Assembly (NCBI GenBank): GCA_003023695.1
Contig: PXYW01000004.1
Coordinates: forward strand, 14,613 to 78,612
Length of the DNA: 64,000 bases
Direction of reading: 5' to 3'
Source: Sulfobacillus benefaciens
GTDB taxonomy: Bacteria; Bacillota; Sulfobacillia; Sulfobacillales; Sulfobacillaceae
The position numbers and the translations under genes are program-made. Below, piece after piece: positions 51,741 through 60,503 of this stretch. The notes beneath the pieces were generated by a model. It saw only the letters and a program-made list of their open reading frames with translations. It was not told where the DNA came from and did no database searches. Position 1 is the stretch's first letter, and every line of letters starts with the position of its first letter.

Positions 51741-52688
51741 GTGTTGACGAAGATTCCTTTGGTTGGCGGCCATCAAATCACCCCGGATCAGTTGGGATTT
51801 ACCCTGATCCATGAACACTTGCGTACCGAAACGGATGGCGTTCGATTTCAATGGCCCCATTTGTACGATGACAGGCGACAATTTGATCGTGCTGTGGAAG
51901 AAGTGACAAACGCGATGAAGCACGGTGTCCGCACGATTTGTGACCCGACTGTTCTTGGTTTGGGGCGCGATGCCCGTTTCATGGAGCAGGTAGTCAAAGA
52001 GTCTGGAGCTCAAGTAGTGGCAGCCACCGGTCTCTATACCTACCGGGATCTGCCCCATTATTTCGAGAATCGCTCCATCGACTTTATGGCCGATTTATTT
52101 GTCCGCGATATCACGCTGGGGATTCAAGGAACCTCTACCAAAGCAGGATTCATTAAATTTGCCACTGACGAACCAGGCATCACCCCTGGAGTAGAAAAAG
52201 TAATCCGCGCTGCAGCCCGCGCCCATCGCAAAACCGGAGTTCCCATCATCACCCATTCCCACGCCCATAACAGTTCCGGCCTCGATCAAATCGCGTTACT
52301 AGAGGAAGAAGGCGCGGATTTATCGCATGTCGTCATCGGACATGTTGGCGATACTGACAACCTCGAGTACCTCATCACGGTGTTGAAGCGCGGGGTCTTT
52401 ATCGGAATGGACCGCTATGGGCTGGACATCTACCTGCCCACCGAAAGACGTAATCAAACGGTCGTCTCGCTAATCGAACAAGGATATGCGGACCAGTTGC
52501 TGTTGTCACAGGATGCATGCGCCACTATCGACTGGTTCGAGCCGGAAGAAATAACGGCCATGGTTCCCAATTGGAGCATGTCCTACATTCCCGAAACCAT
52601 CTTGCCAGCGCTGAAAGCCTCTGGAGTAACCGATGACCACATCCACAGGATGACGGTGGAAAATCCGCGTCGTTTATTTGATCAATAA
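51741..52688 (+). CDS. Phosphotriesterase-like lactonase family protein
   Basis: 315 residues of the PTE/PLL amidohydrolase fold. First metal pair in FTLIHEHLRTE, carboxylated Lys in AGFIKFATDEP, His in IITHSHAHNSSG and VVIGHVGDTDN, Asp in LLLSQDACATI. The conserved Tyr-97-like segment and the long loop near the end (WFEPEEITAMVPNW) recall lactonases, which open gamma/delta-lactones or acyl-homoserine lactones, rather than true phosphotriesterases. Starts GTG 51741. It is followed 18 bases later by an acyl-CoA ligase, so a lactone-to-hydroxyacid-to-CoA route is plausible. Substrate not determined. Confidence 0.85.
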   Translation: MLTKIPLVGGHQITPDQLGFTLIHEHLRTETDGVRFQWPHLYDDRRQFDRAVEEVTNAMKHGVRTICDPTVLGLGRDARFMEQVVKESGAQVVAATGLYTYRDLPHYFENRSIDFMADLFVRDITLGIQGTSTKAGFIKFATDEPGITPGVEKVIRAAARAHRKTGVPIITHSHAHNSSGLDQIALLEEEGADLSHVVIGHVGDTDNLEYLITVLKRGVFIGMDRYGLDIYLPTERRNQTVVSLIEQGYADQLLLSQDACATIDWFEPEEITAMVPNWSMSYIPETILPALKASGVTDDHIHRMTVENPRRLFDQ

Positions 52689-52706
52689 ATTAAGGGAGGA
52701 TTTGCC

Positions 52707-54362
52707 ATGCAATCGATTTGGCTCAAATCATGGCCGAAAGGAGTCCCCACGATATGGGAAAAGCCTACGGAAACGGTTGCCCAAAAAATTTTTTTGTGGG
52801 CCCAAGAGACTCCGGATCATACCGCCCTCATATACTACGGCAGACGATTTAGTTATCAAGAGCTCGCCCAATGGGTCGGACGCACTGCAAATGCTTTGAT
52901 AACCACCGGAATTAATCCTGGAGACCGTGTGTTATTATTCATGCAAAATACCCCTCAATTTGTGTTTAGTTACTTGGCGGCCCATGCTGTGGGCGCCGTG
53001 GTTGTCGCCGCCAACCCAATGTTTATGGCCGACGAGCTTCGCTATGAATTGGATGATAGCAAAGCCTCCGTTCTTATTGCCGGCAGAGAATTAGCCCCGG
53101 TGGTGGAAAAAGCGCTTATCGGCCAGGAAAGCATTCCAGTAATTTATGCTGACTTTGATGAATTTTTGCCGGACAATCCGGTTCCCGCAGTTCATGCGGA
53201 CATGCGGCGCAACCCTCCGGAGATTCTCCCTCAACGCATGCTGTTTAGGCAGTGGGTTGCCTCGCTTGAAGCCATCGATCCCAAATCGCTGAACCTGGAC
53301 CAGGATTTAGCCTTGTTGCAATACACCTCTGGCACCACGGGACAACCCAAAGGGGCGATGCTCCTGCACAAAAACGTATTGGCCAATGTCATGGGTTCTA
53401 TCTTGTGGACAAAAGTCAATCAAGAATCGATGCACATTGCTGTCCTTCCGCTGTTCCACGTGACAGGCATGGTGCACTCGTTCTTGGCTCCCTTATACGC
53501 AGGAGGCACGATTTTGTTAATGACCCGGTTTGAAACTCCTACTTTTGTTGAAGCCATCGACCACTATCGCCCTACCCATTGGGTCGGCATTGCCACCATG
53601 AATATTGCGGTAACGCAATTTCCGGACATTCAAAAATATCATCTTGATTCTCTCCAAGCCTGCATGTCCGGCGGCGCCCCTATCCCTATCCCAATTCTAG
53701 AAAAATTCCATGAGCTTACTGGCGCCTCTCTAATCGAAGGCTATGGTCTTAGCGAAACCATATCGCAGGTTACGGTGAATCCAATGGATCGGCCAAAAAT
53801 GGGATCGGCAGGCATACCTGTGTTTGACGTGGACCTGCGGATTACCGAAATAGGGCAATTCGACCATGAGCTGACGCCCGGTGAAACCGGGGAAATATGG
53901 GTCAAAGGACCGCAAGTGATGGCAGGATACTGGCAACGGCCCGAGGCTACAAAAGAGGTATTACGCGCCGATGGCTGGTTTGACACGGGAGATATTGGCT
54001 ACGTCGATCCCGATGGCTATCTATTCATTTCCGGCCGCAGTAAAGAACTGATCAAGGTGTCGGGGTTTTCCGTATTTCCGGCCGAAGTCGAAAGCCTATT
54101 GTATAAGCACCCCGACATTGCCGAAGCGGTAGTTATCGGAGTACCTGACGCTTATCGTGGGGAAACGGTGAAAGCGTTCGTGGTGTTAAAACCAGGAGCC
54201 ATTACTACTGGCGACCAAATCGTTGCTTGGGCGCGACAGGAAATGGCCGCCTATAAGGCACCGCGAGTAGTCGAGATCCGCGAATCGCTTCCCAAAAACG
54301 GGTCAGGCAAAATTATGCGGCGGCTTTTGGTCGATGAAGAAACCGCTCGCACTTCAGGTTGA
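52707..54362 (+). CDS. Acyl-CoA ligase (AMP-binding)
   Basis: 551 residues. LLQYTSGTTGQPKGAMLLHKN near residue 205, EGYGLSETISQVT, WFDTGDIGYVDPDGYLFISGRSKELIKVSGFSVFPAEVESLL and the catalytic Lys in LPKNGSGKIMRRLL. It converts a fatty or hydroxy acid to the acyl-CoA. GGGAGG precedes ATG 52707. Second gene of the lactonase unit and a relative of the ligase at 34348-35952, but not its near copy. A terminator-like hairpin follows. Confidence 0.92.
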   Translation: MQSIWLKSWPKGVPTIWEKPTETVAQKIFLWAQETPDHTALIYYGRRFSYQELAQWVGRTANALITTGINPGDRVLLFMQNTPQFVFSYLAAHAVGAVVVAANPMFMADELRYELDDSKASVLIAGRELAPVVEKALIGQESIPVIYADFDEFLPDNPVPAVHADMRRNPPEILPQRMLFRQWVASLEAIDPKSLNLDQDLALLQYTSGTTGQPKGAMLLHKNVLANVMGSILWTKVNQESMHIAVLPLFHVTGMVHSFLAPLYAGGTILLMTRFETPTFVEAIDHYRPTHWVGIATMNIAVTQFPDIQKYHLDSLQACMSGGAPIPIPILEKFHELTGASLIEGYGLSETISQVTVNPMDRPKMGSAGIPVFDVDLRITEIGQFDHELTPGETGEIWVKGPQVMAGYWQRPEATKEVLRADGWFDTGDIGYVDPDGYLFISGRSKELIKVSGFSVFPAEVESLLYKHPDIAEAVVIGVPDAYRGETVKAFVVLKPGAITTGDQIVAWARQEMAAYKAPRVVEIRESLPKNGSGKIMRRLLVDEETARTSG

Positions 54363-54373
54363 TTCCTCAAAAA

Positions 54374-54410
54374 GGCAACGGCCACCACAATTTCTTGAGT
54401 GGCCGCTGCC
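54374..54410 (+). terminator. Terminator after the second ligase
   Basis: GGCAACGGCCAC (54374-54385) and GTGGCCGCTGCC (54399-54410) pair with one mismatch; GTTTTT follows after 10 bases. The hairpin lies 12 bases after the stop. Confidence 0.6.
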
Positions 54411-54515
54411 AGAGGCTAAAGTTTTTCCCTCGCAACGGCTATCATGTGTGCGTTTCGTGATATTCTCATTATGTGTTTGTCCAGCCACAACGAATTATTA
54501 GCAAAGGATGATTGT

Positions 54516-55067
54516 ATGGCAGTCGCACTGTTGGTTATCGACATCCAAAAAGACTACTTCCCAGGCGGAAGGATGCCTTTGGTGAACCCAGAATCGGCTG
54601 CAACTGCGGCTAAAAAACTTTTGGACGGTTTTCGCAGTCATCACTGGCCAGTGATTTTTATGCAACATGTATCACTGAACCCTACCGCCTCTTTTTTCTT
54701 ACCCGACACAGACGGCATCGCCATTCATCCTTTGGTGGCTCCACAAACAGGGGAGACCATATTGGTCAAACACTACCCGAACAGCTTCCGGGAAACCAGG
54801 CTGCTGGAAGTATTACAACAACTACAGGTCACCGAGCTGGTCATCTCAGGAATGATGACGCACATGTGCGTAGATGCATCGACCCGGCAAGCTTTCGACT
54901 TGGGACTGTCCTGCTTCGTCGCCTACGATGCCACGGCTACTCGTAGCCTCCAGTTTAATGGTCTGGCCACCTCGGCCACGGAAGTGCAAACCGCATTCTT
55001 GTCGGCTCTTAATGGGACATACGCACTAGTACAGTCTGCGGCTTCAATTTTGGCGTCTCTGTTTTAG
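54516..55067 (+). CDS. Isochorismatase-like cysteine hydrolase
   Basis: 183 residues of the isochorismatase/nicotinamidase family. Catalytic Asp in LLVIDIQKDYFPGG, Lys in ILVKHYPNSFRET, and nucleophile Cys in GMMTHMCVDASTRQAFDLG. It hydrolyses an amide or vinyl-ether in the cytoplasm; the substrate is unknown. ATG 54516 fits AAAGGATG upstream; the longer frame has no ribosome site. The last 59 bases overlap the convergent cytochrome gene. Confidence 0.85.
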   Translation: MAVALLVIDIQKDYFPGGRMPLVNPESAATAAKKLLDGFRSHHWPVIFMQHVSLNPTASFFLPDTDGIAIHPLVAPQTGETILVKHYPNSFRETRLLEVLQQLQVTELVISGMMTHMCVDASTRQAFDLGLSCFVAYDATATRSLQFNGLATSATEVQTAFLSALNGTYALVQSAASILASLF

Positions 55068-55494
55068 GGACCGGCACCGTCCGTTGATTTAGAGACTCGA
55101 CGTAAAGTGTTAAGCTTTGAATTTGCCCCGGTGTCATGGTCTCCCCCCATGCAGGCATCATGCCATCCCCTTTGGCAATCACTTGGGCAATTTTTTGTGC
55201 TGGCCAGTCTTCAGTAGCTAGGTTATCCAGTCTCGGGGCACTGGTACCAGTCGGTAATATCCAAAAGCCTTCTCCGTTACCTCGCGGTCCATGACAGGAC
55301 AAACAGCTTTCGGCAAACAGAGCGGCACCTTCCGCTATGGATGGCACCGACGGTTTTTGCCGTGGAATTGGCTTAGGCACAATCCGGTGTCGAAACGGGG
55401 GTGGCAGAGCGGCGTTTGCCACCCCGGCATATGAAGATAACGTCAAACCGAAACACATGATCAAAAGACATACTTTAGCCCAATACGGTGCCAT
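55009..55494 (-). CDS. Secreted mono-haem c-type cytochrome
   Basis: 161 residues. Signal sequence MAPYWAKVCLLIMCFGLTLSS ending at ANAALPP; one haem motif CLSCHG near residue 64 followed by GPRGNGEGFW; Met ligand candidate in GDGMMPAWGETMTPGQIQSL, and the conserved C-terminal helix LTLYVESLN. Class I cytochrome c, acting outside the membrane. Its ATG overlaps the end of the phosphoesterase gene by 20 bases, so the pair is co-translated. A Pro/Lys tail (VPVPKTETPKLKPQ) is unusual. Confidence 0.9.
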   Translation of the reverse strand: MAPYWAKVCLLIMCFGLTLSSYAGVANAALPPPFRHRIVPKPIPRQKPSVPSIAEGAALFAESCLSCHGPRGNGEGFWILPTGTSAPRLDNLATEDWPAQKIAQVIAKGDGMMPAWGETMTPGQIQSLTLYVESLNQRTVPVPKTETPKLKPQTVLVRMSH

Positions 55495-56422
55495 GGTTCA
55501 CCTCGGAAAGTAATAAATTTGTGATCTGAAGATCCCCGGAAGCTGACACATCAACCACCCGGTATCCTAGCCCCAAATAAGGGTGGGTAGCCCCTTGCGG
55601 CCATGGCTGAAGCTTCACCAAATCCCCCGGCTCCGGAAACGGCCAGGCCGTAGGAAGTCCAGCCCAATGCGCCATGTTTTCTGTTCTATGGCTCATCATT
55701 TGATGCACGTGACCGTAGAACACCGTGACCCGGTGAAAACGTGCTGCCATCGCACGGAGTGCCGCCCCGTCAAAGGTGTACCAGTTCCATGGCGCAAATA
55801 CGTTATACAAAGGGGCATGACAGAACAGCATTAAAGGGGTCGCCGGATCCATCATATCAAGTTGCCGTTTGACCCACTTCAATTGCTCCCGCCCGAGAAA
55901 AAATCCCCTCGACACGTTGTCTAGCCCTAAAAACTGCACTCCTTTATGGATAAACCCGTAGTGAAGATCTCCCATCACCATTTGGTACAATACCCCGCGG
56001 TCCATTAATGCATCATGTTCTCCAGGTACTGTGTAATAGGGAATTTTACTCGCGTCTAAAACCTGCTTAAACAACAGCAATCGGCGTTTGCGTTCATAAT
56101 CGGAGGCGGTGCCTTGTGTTAAATCTCCGGTAACCAGCAAAAAGTCAGGATGAGGCGTCAAGGATGCAATTTGACCTAACGCCATCGTGATCGTGCCCAT
56201 TACGCTGCGGTTAGCATCTCCGACATAACCCAAGTGGGTATCGGTTAATTGGACAAATCGGAAAGGAGTAATCGGGCCTGATGATTTTAAAGACTGAGCA
56301 TACGCCGCAAGGTGAAATGCACTGCCGCTTGCCGCCAGTCCGACGGCGGTTCCGCCCAATGCCAAAAATCCTCTTCGCGTCAGCATGGATTCCTTGGTAA
56401 TGGAAGATGTTGGTTGTGACAT
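55475..56422 (-). CDS. Tat-exported calcineurin-like metallophosphoesterase
   Basis: 315 residues. Twin-arginine signal LTRRGFLALGGTAVGLAAS; then the metallophosphoesterase blocks FVQLTDTHLGYVGD, LLVTGDLTQGT, VPGEHDALMDRG and FYGHVHQMMS. The usual GNHD motif is GEHD, so a metal-ligand Asn is replaced by Glu. Placed outside the membrane beside a c-type cytochrome in the same operon. ATG 56422 has GGGGAGGG, but this lies inside a strong hairpin; the internal ATG 56386 with AAGGA before it would give a standard Tat signal and is an alternative start. Substrate unknown. Confidence 0.85.
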   Translation of the reverse strand: MSQPTSSITKESMLTRRGFLALGGTAVGLAASGSAFHLAAYAQSLKSSGPITPFRFVQLTDTHLGYVGDANRSVMGTITMALGQIASLTPHPDFLLVTGDLTQGTASDYERKRRLLLFKQVLDASKIPYYTVPGEHDALMDRGVLYQMVMGDLHYGFIHKGVQFLGLDNVSRGFFLGREQLKWVKRQLDMMDPATPLMLFCHAPLYNVFAPWNWYTFDGAALRAMAARFHRVTVFYGHVHQMMSHRTENMAHWAGLPTAWPFPEPGDLVKLQPWPQGATHPYLGLGYRVVDVSASGDLQITNLLLSEVNHGTVLG

Positions 56423-56464
56423 ATTTAGCCCTCCCCGGAAAGAATTTCCCGGCGAGGGCTAAAT
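56423..56464 (-). promoter_or_regulatory. Hairpin hiding the phosphoesterase ribosome site
   Basis: ATTTAGCCCTC (56454-56464 on the minus strand) begins a long stem that pairs with GAGGGCTAAAT next to the ATG, with a GGAAA/TTTCC extension and a 3-to-4-base loop. The GGGGAGGG ribosome site is wholly paired. There is no U-run, so it is not a normal terminator; translational control or a heat-sensing role is possible. Confidence 0.55.
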
Positions 56465-56484
56465 TATGTATCATCCTTTACTGT

Positions 56485-57318
56485 TTACAGTGGCGGCTTA
56501 ATATCGCTGCGGATGCTCTCACGATATAAAAACATAGCTTGGTATGCAATCCAGGCCAGCATAATGCCAGACGCAATCAAGGCCAGCAATCCGCCCAAGA
56601 GCGGGATCTGCGCCAAAAGTGACATCGCCAGCACAAAGACAATGAGCAGCGCAGCTTCTAATAGCACAAATCGCAGTCCAAAGGTCCAATGTTTTTGAAT
56701 CCACCCTAAAGCCTCTTTAAGTCCTTCGCCTGGGTTCACCTGTCCATAAAAGACTGCGCCGACCCAATATAGCAGGGTAGCAAACCACAACATCATCAGG
56801 CCAATGAGTATGATAAGCGCCACCACGCTAAATATGGGAGCAATGGCAGGAATAGCGCGCCCGGCTAATGACAGCAGCAACGACACCGCCATCAAAACCA
56901 TGAACAAGACAATGAACCCGATAAATGCCATGACCACCAGGGTAAAGGTCCGCCAAAAATTATGTCCGCCAAACTTAAAAAAGCCAAACAAACCCGTTAG
57001 CGATTCTTTGCCGCGAGCGGCTTCCGCAGCCCCTCCATAAAGTCCGCCCATCACAAAGGGCAGGATGATAAGCACCAGCGTCAGGTAAACCAGCGCCACT
57101 TTAGCCAAAACACTGGCCGCAATGTGAGGAAAATGTGGAGAGACCACGTTCTGCAGGCTTAGGTGCGTCAACGATGATGGCAACGAAGCTCCCAAACGGC
57201 TTAAAACAAATAGCTGAAAAAGGGAAGTGATAAATAGGTACCAAAACGCCATCACCAAAATCCCGGGCTTTTGCCAAATTTGACGCCACGCTATACGAAA
57301 TAATCCTGTAGCTGACAC
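56485..57318 (-). CDS. Polytopic membrane protein, YciC/DUF4013-like
   Basis: 277 residues with about six hydrophobic segments. MSATGLFRIAWRQIWQKPGILVMAF and the Gly-rich segment PFVMGGLYGGAAEAARGKESLTG are typical of the DUF4013/glycerophosphoryl-diester-related membrane group, whose role is unknown. It lies 62 bases upstream of the phosphoesterase gene and is probably its operon partner. Identification rests on the general layout. Confidence 0.65.
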   Translation of the reverse strand: MSATGLFRIAWRQIWQKPGILVMAFWYLFITSLFQLFVLSRLGASLPSSLTHLSLQNVVSPHFPHIAASVLAKVALVYLTLVLIILPFVMGGLYGGAAEAARGKESLTGLFGFFKFGGHNFWRTFTLVVMAFIGFIVLFMVLMAVSLLLSLAGRAIPAIAPIFSVVALIILIGLMMLWFATLLYWVGAVFYGQVNPGEGLKEALGWIQKHWTFGLRFVLLEAALLIVFVLAMSLLAQIPLLGGLLALIASGIMLAWIAYQAMFLYRESIRSDIKPPL

Positions 57319-57457
57319 ACGCGTCCCTCTTTTCCGTTCCGTTAACCACTACCGTAACCAGCCGAAGCGGATTCCGTCAAGTCCCCTTGAAAAAGCTCCC
57401 AACATCCAGCATAATTTGACCCGTTACTGTTGCCTAGAGGAGAAAGGACAAAACACC

Positions 57458-57853
57458 TTGCGACATATTTTAGTCATTGACGACGAAGATGGCATTCGAA
57501 AAATCGTCAGTCTAGCCCTCTCCCGTCATGGGATAACAGTCACCGAAGCGGCCACCGGAGAGGCTGGCCTGGCGATGGCTTTAACAAGTCAACTTGATGC
57601 TATTATAGTAGATCTGCGGCTTCCAGACATTTCGGGTGTAGAAGTTGCCGCACACTATCAGTCGCAAGGAGGTACCGCCCCTGTAATTCTGCTTTCAGCA
57701 TCCGATGAGTTGGAGGCCATGGCAAAACATCCGGCGATTACACGATCACTGTCCAAGCCGTTCACCTTAAGTCGCTTATGGTCCACCGTACAAGGCACGC
57801 TTACGGCGAAAACGCACGGGGTAACCGGACCAAAAACACAGACCCTCCATTAG
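57458..57853 (+). CDS. Receiver-only response regulator
   Basis: 131 residues. Acidic pocket in VIDDEDGIRKIV, phospho-accepting Asp in IIVDLRLPDISG near residue 51, Thr/Ser in VILLSASDE and Lys in SLSKPF. No output domain, so it works by protein contact. Starts TTG 57458 with AAAGGAC 8 bases upstream. Its end overlaps the convergent histidine kinase gene by 53 bases; the two are likely partners, although they are transcribed from opposite strands. Confidence 0.85.
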   Translation: MRHILVIDDEDGIRKIVSLALSRHGITVTEAATGEAGLAMALTSQLDAIIVDLRLPDISGVEVAAHYQSQGGTAPVILLSASDELEAMAKHPAITRSLSKPFTLSRLWSTVQGTLTAKTHGVTGPKTQTLH

Positions 57854-59357
57854 GCCGTGTCTGATAGGTAATAGAGCCCCCCATTTTGTCCAGTATCCGT
57901 TTCGATAAGTAGAGCCCCAGTCCAATTCCTCCGGTGGCCGGACGATGCAATGAATCTGGTACCCGATGAAACAATTCGCGGGCCATCGAGCGTGAAATGC
58001 CTGGGCCGCGGTCCGCAACGGCCAACCGCACCATATCCCCTTCGTCAACCAGGTCGATGTCTATCGGATGTTCTGCCGGGGAAAATCGATTAGCATTGGA
58101 TAGGAGTATCTGTATTATCAGCAGCAGCAGTTCCTGATGTCCAGAGACCATTGCGTGAGATAGCCCAGTATATCTCCAAGAACGGCCGGGTGACAACCGC
58201 TCTTGCGTTTCCAACTCTTCTTGAATCAGCGCCACCATATCCACGGGTTCCAATTTTATGGTAAAATCAGGAGCTTGCATTTGAGCCACGGTCCAAATCT
58301 CACGAATAAGTCGTCCCAGACGATCGGATTCACGCCAAATCACACGAATGTTGTGCGCAACCTGGGGATCCAGATCTTCGCCAGATTGTGTCATCCAATC
58401 CGCCAACCCAACTATTATGGTAATTGGGGTGCGAAATTCGTGGGCGATCAACGAAAGAAAGGCGTCGCGTTCTTTTTTGACCGCCACCTCTTCGGTTATT
58501 TCCGTATAAACTGCGACGTGCTCGGCTGCCTGACCGGACGCATCTGTTGTTAAAACTTTGCCACGACAACGGATATAGCGTGGCGGCATCCCCTTCATTT
58601 CCACAACATGGTCCCAATCTCCAGCAGCGGACAATTCCATCAAAAGTGACGAGCCATCTGTAATTCGTTCCGACATTTTTCGCATCAGACGATCTAACGG
58701 TCGGCTCAGATCTTTACGCTCCAAAAGCCACAGCTGCAAAAATCGGTCATTGGCATAGGCAACCGTCCCGTTCCGGATATAAAGCACAGCGGCTTCCGTA
58801 ACCGCCAATAATGTTTCCATCCGGTTTGTCACTGTTTGCTGGGACTCCAAAAACATGACCCATTGCATCATCATCCCGACCGCTTGGGCTACATTTTCCC
58901 ATCGGGACTGTTCTTCTAAAACTTCAGACGGAGATTGACGCCAATATAATGCCAATACCCCCATCACGATTTTTTGTTCGTCATACAAGGGATATATCCA
59001 AAGTTCACGAATATGTTCCTCAATGAGGAACTCAGGACATTGGATAACAGGAATCTCCGAGATCTTGAGAAAAACCGGGGACTTTTTCCAGCGAATTGAG
59101 TCAATAAAGGCGATGAGACGGGGATCCTCTGTGATGTCTTGATATCGTGACAAATCCAGACCGCCGACGGCCACACGTTCCCAACGATGGGAGCGCTGAT
59201 TCCATAACCGTACCCCAAGCCGACGCTCGGGGTACATTGCCATAAGTCGATCCACGACCCATCGTGCAGCACTATAGCGCAAAGTAGGATCTTCTCGCCG
59301 AGTCGCTACAAAGCGCTGAAATTCCGAGATAAATTCAAAAAATATATCGTTATTCAT
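57801..59357 (-). CDS. Cytoplasmic sensor histidine kinase with GAF and PAS regions
   Basis: 518 residues. Residues about 1-180 look like a GAF-type sensor; about 190-290 a PAS (LLAVTEAAVLYIRNGTVAYANDRFLQLW); H box SLIAHEFRTPITI near residue 305; N box LLSNANRFSP, G boxes ADRGPGISRSM and GGIGLGLYLSKRILDKMGG. No transmembrane helices. ATG 59357 has GAGGGAG 6 bases upstream. It follows the second kinase by 13 bases, so they form an operon. Confidence 0.9.
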   Translation of the reverse strand: MNNDIFFEFISEFQRFVATRREDPTLRYSAARWVVDRLMAMYPERRLGVRLWNQRSHRWERVAVGGLDLSRYQDITEDPRLIAFIDSIRWKKSPVFLKISEIPVIQCPEFLIEEHIRELWIYPLYDEQKIVMGVLALYWRQSPSEVLEEQSRWENVAQAVGMMMQWVMFLESQQTVTNRMETLLAVTEAAVLYIRNGTVAYANDRFLQLWLLERKDLSRPLDRLMRKMSERITDGSSLLMELSAAGDWDHVVEMKGMPPRYIRCRGKVLTTDASGQAAEHVAVYTEITEEVAVKKERDAFLSLIAHEFRTPITIIVGLADWMTQSGEDLDPQVAHNIRVIWRESDRLGRLIREIWTVAQMQAPDFTIKLEPVDMVALIQEELETQERLSPGRSWRYTGLSHAMVSGHQELLLLIIQILLSNANRFSPAEHPIDIDLVDEGDMVRLAVADRGPGISRSMARELFHRVPDSLHRPATGGIGLGLYLSKRILDKMGGSITYQTRPNGGSVFLVRLPRAFSP

Positions 59358-59370
59358 AAATTTCTCCCTC

Positions 59371-60246
59371 TCAGCCGTCCGCACCAACGCCTGATTCAAC
59401 CGTAGGCAACCGAATGAGAAACACCGCTCCCATGGTTGATGGTTCTAACTCCAAGGAACCACCCCAAGATTCTATTATCCGGCGTGAAAAAAATAGGCCC
59501 AATCCATGTCCCTGAGTCTTCGTAGTAAACGGTGCAGAAAAAAGGCGGGTTGCCACAACCGGATCCACCCCGTTGCCGGTATCTTCAACGCGGATTTCAA
59601 GCCAATCTTCATTTTTTTTCATATCGATTCGGATAACACCAGGAGGCAAAATGCTCTCCGTCGCGTTATTCAGTAGATGTTGTATGACTTGGGCTAGCCG
59701 TTTCCGTTCGGCCATAACCCAACAGGACACTAAATTCGTTTGCAGCGCAATATTCTTTTTTTGTAGATAAGGTCCCCACTGATCGGCCAACTGCTGAATC
59801 AGTGGCGACGGATCTAATAATGTAGTCGGGTATTCGACAACGCCTCCCAGTATCTCCTCCAGTCTTTCATCAAGCTGCAGAACCTGTTTTGCAGCCCGAT
59901 GCAAATATTCATCATCAGGATGTTTCCATTGTAACAACTCTAAGTATCCTGAAGCTACTGTTAAGGAACTTTTCGCATCATGCACGGTATTGGCCAGCAA
60001 AACCAGCAAAGTCGCATGCTCCGCCCGTTGTTCCACCAACATCGCGAGTAAAACGGGGATCTGCGGGGTTACCGGTTGATCAAAATACATTGTTAATAAT
60101 CCCCATCGAGTTTCTTGTTCTACCACAAAATCGGTACTTGATGGCAATCCGCTATGATCCTCGGCTAAAGACATAGCGACAATGCCCACGCCAACCGTTT
60201 TGGCCCATTGTAATATCTCCGTCAATACTTGGTGGAAGACATCCAT
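59371..60246 (-). CDS. Small cytoplasmic histidine kinase
   Basis: 291 residues. Short N-terminal sensor (GLLTMYFDQPVTPQIP), H box LANTVHDAKSSLTVASGYLELL near residue 90, N box LLNNATESILPPG, G1 VEDTGNGVDP and G2 QGHGLGLFFSRRIIESWGG. No membrane helices and no known ligand domain. Start at ATG 60246. First gene of the two-kinase operon; the nearest receiver proteins are at 57458 and 63402. Confidence 0.85.
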   Translation of the reverse strand: MDVFHQVLTEILQWAKTVGVGIVAMSLAEDHSGLPSSTDFVVEQETRWGLLTMYFDQPVTPQIPVLLAMLVEQRAEHATLLVLLANTVHDAKSSLTVASGYLELLQWKHPDDEYLHRAAKQVLQLDERLEEILGGVVEYPTTLLDPSPLIQQLADQWGPYLQKKNIALQTNLVSCWVMAERKRLAQVIQHLLNNATESILPPGVIRIDMKKNEDWLEIRVEDTGNGVDPVVATRLFSAPFTTKTQGHGLGLFFSRRIIESWGGSLELEPSTMGAVFLIRLPTVESGVGADG

Positions 60247-60503
60247 CTAGCATCACCCCGTTCCGTTAGGAAAGTGTTCCTAACTACGGAATTCCCATAG
60301 GTGGCATGATGTCAGAATCCCGCAATCAATTCTTTTCGCGAAATTCCCATAAAATCCCTGCTTGGGAAACCGTATAATGAATAACAAACCATAAATTTCA
60401 CGGGCTCGATGCAATGACAGATTCTCGCTTTGTTGTGCCAAAGCCATTGGCAGCGATTAGCAGATACCGCAAACCATGAATAGCCAAATTTGTGAGGTGC
60501 GTT

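Noticed and set aside
51420-52058. Minus-strand open frame of about 212 codons across the lactonase promoter
   Set aside because: Most of it is antisense to the lactonase gene, and it spans the TATAAT and operator. Only the last 60 codons look protein-like; no ribosome site or family.
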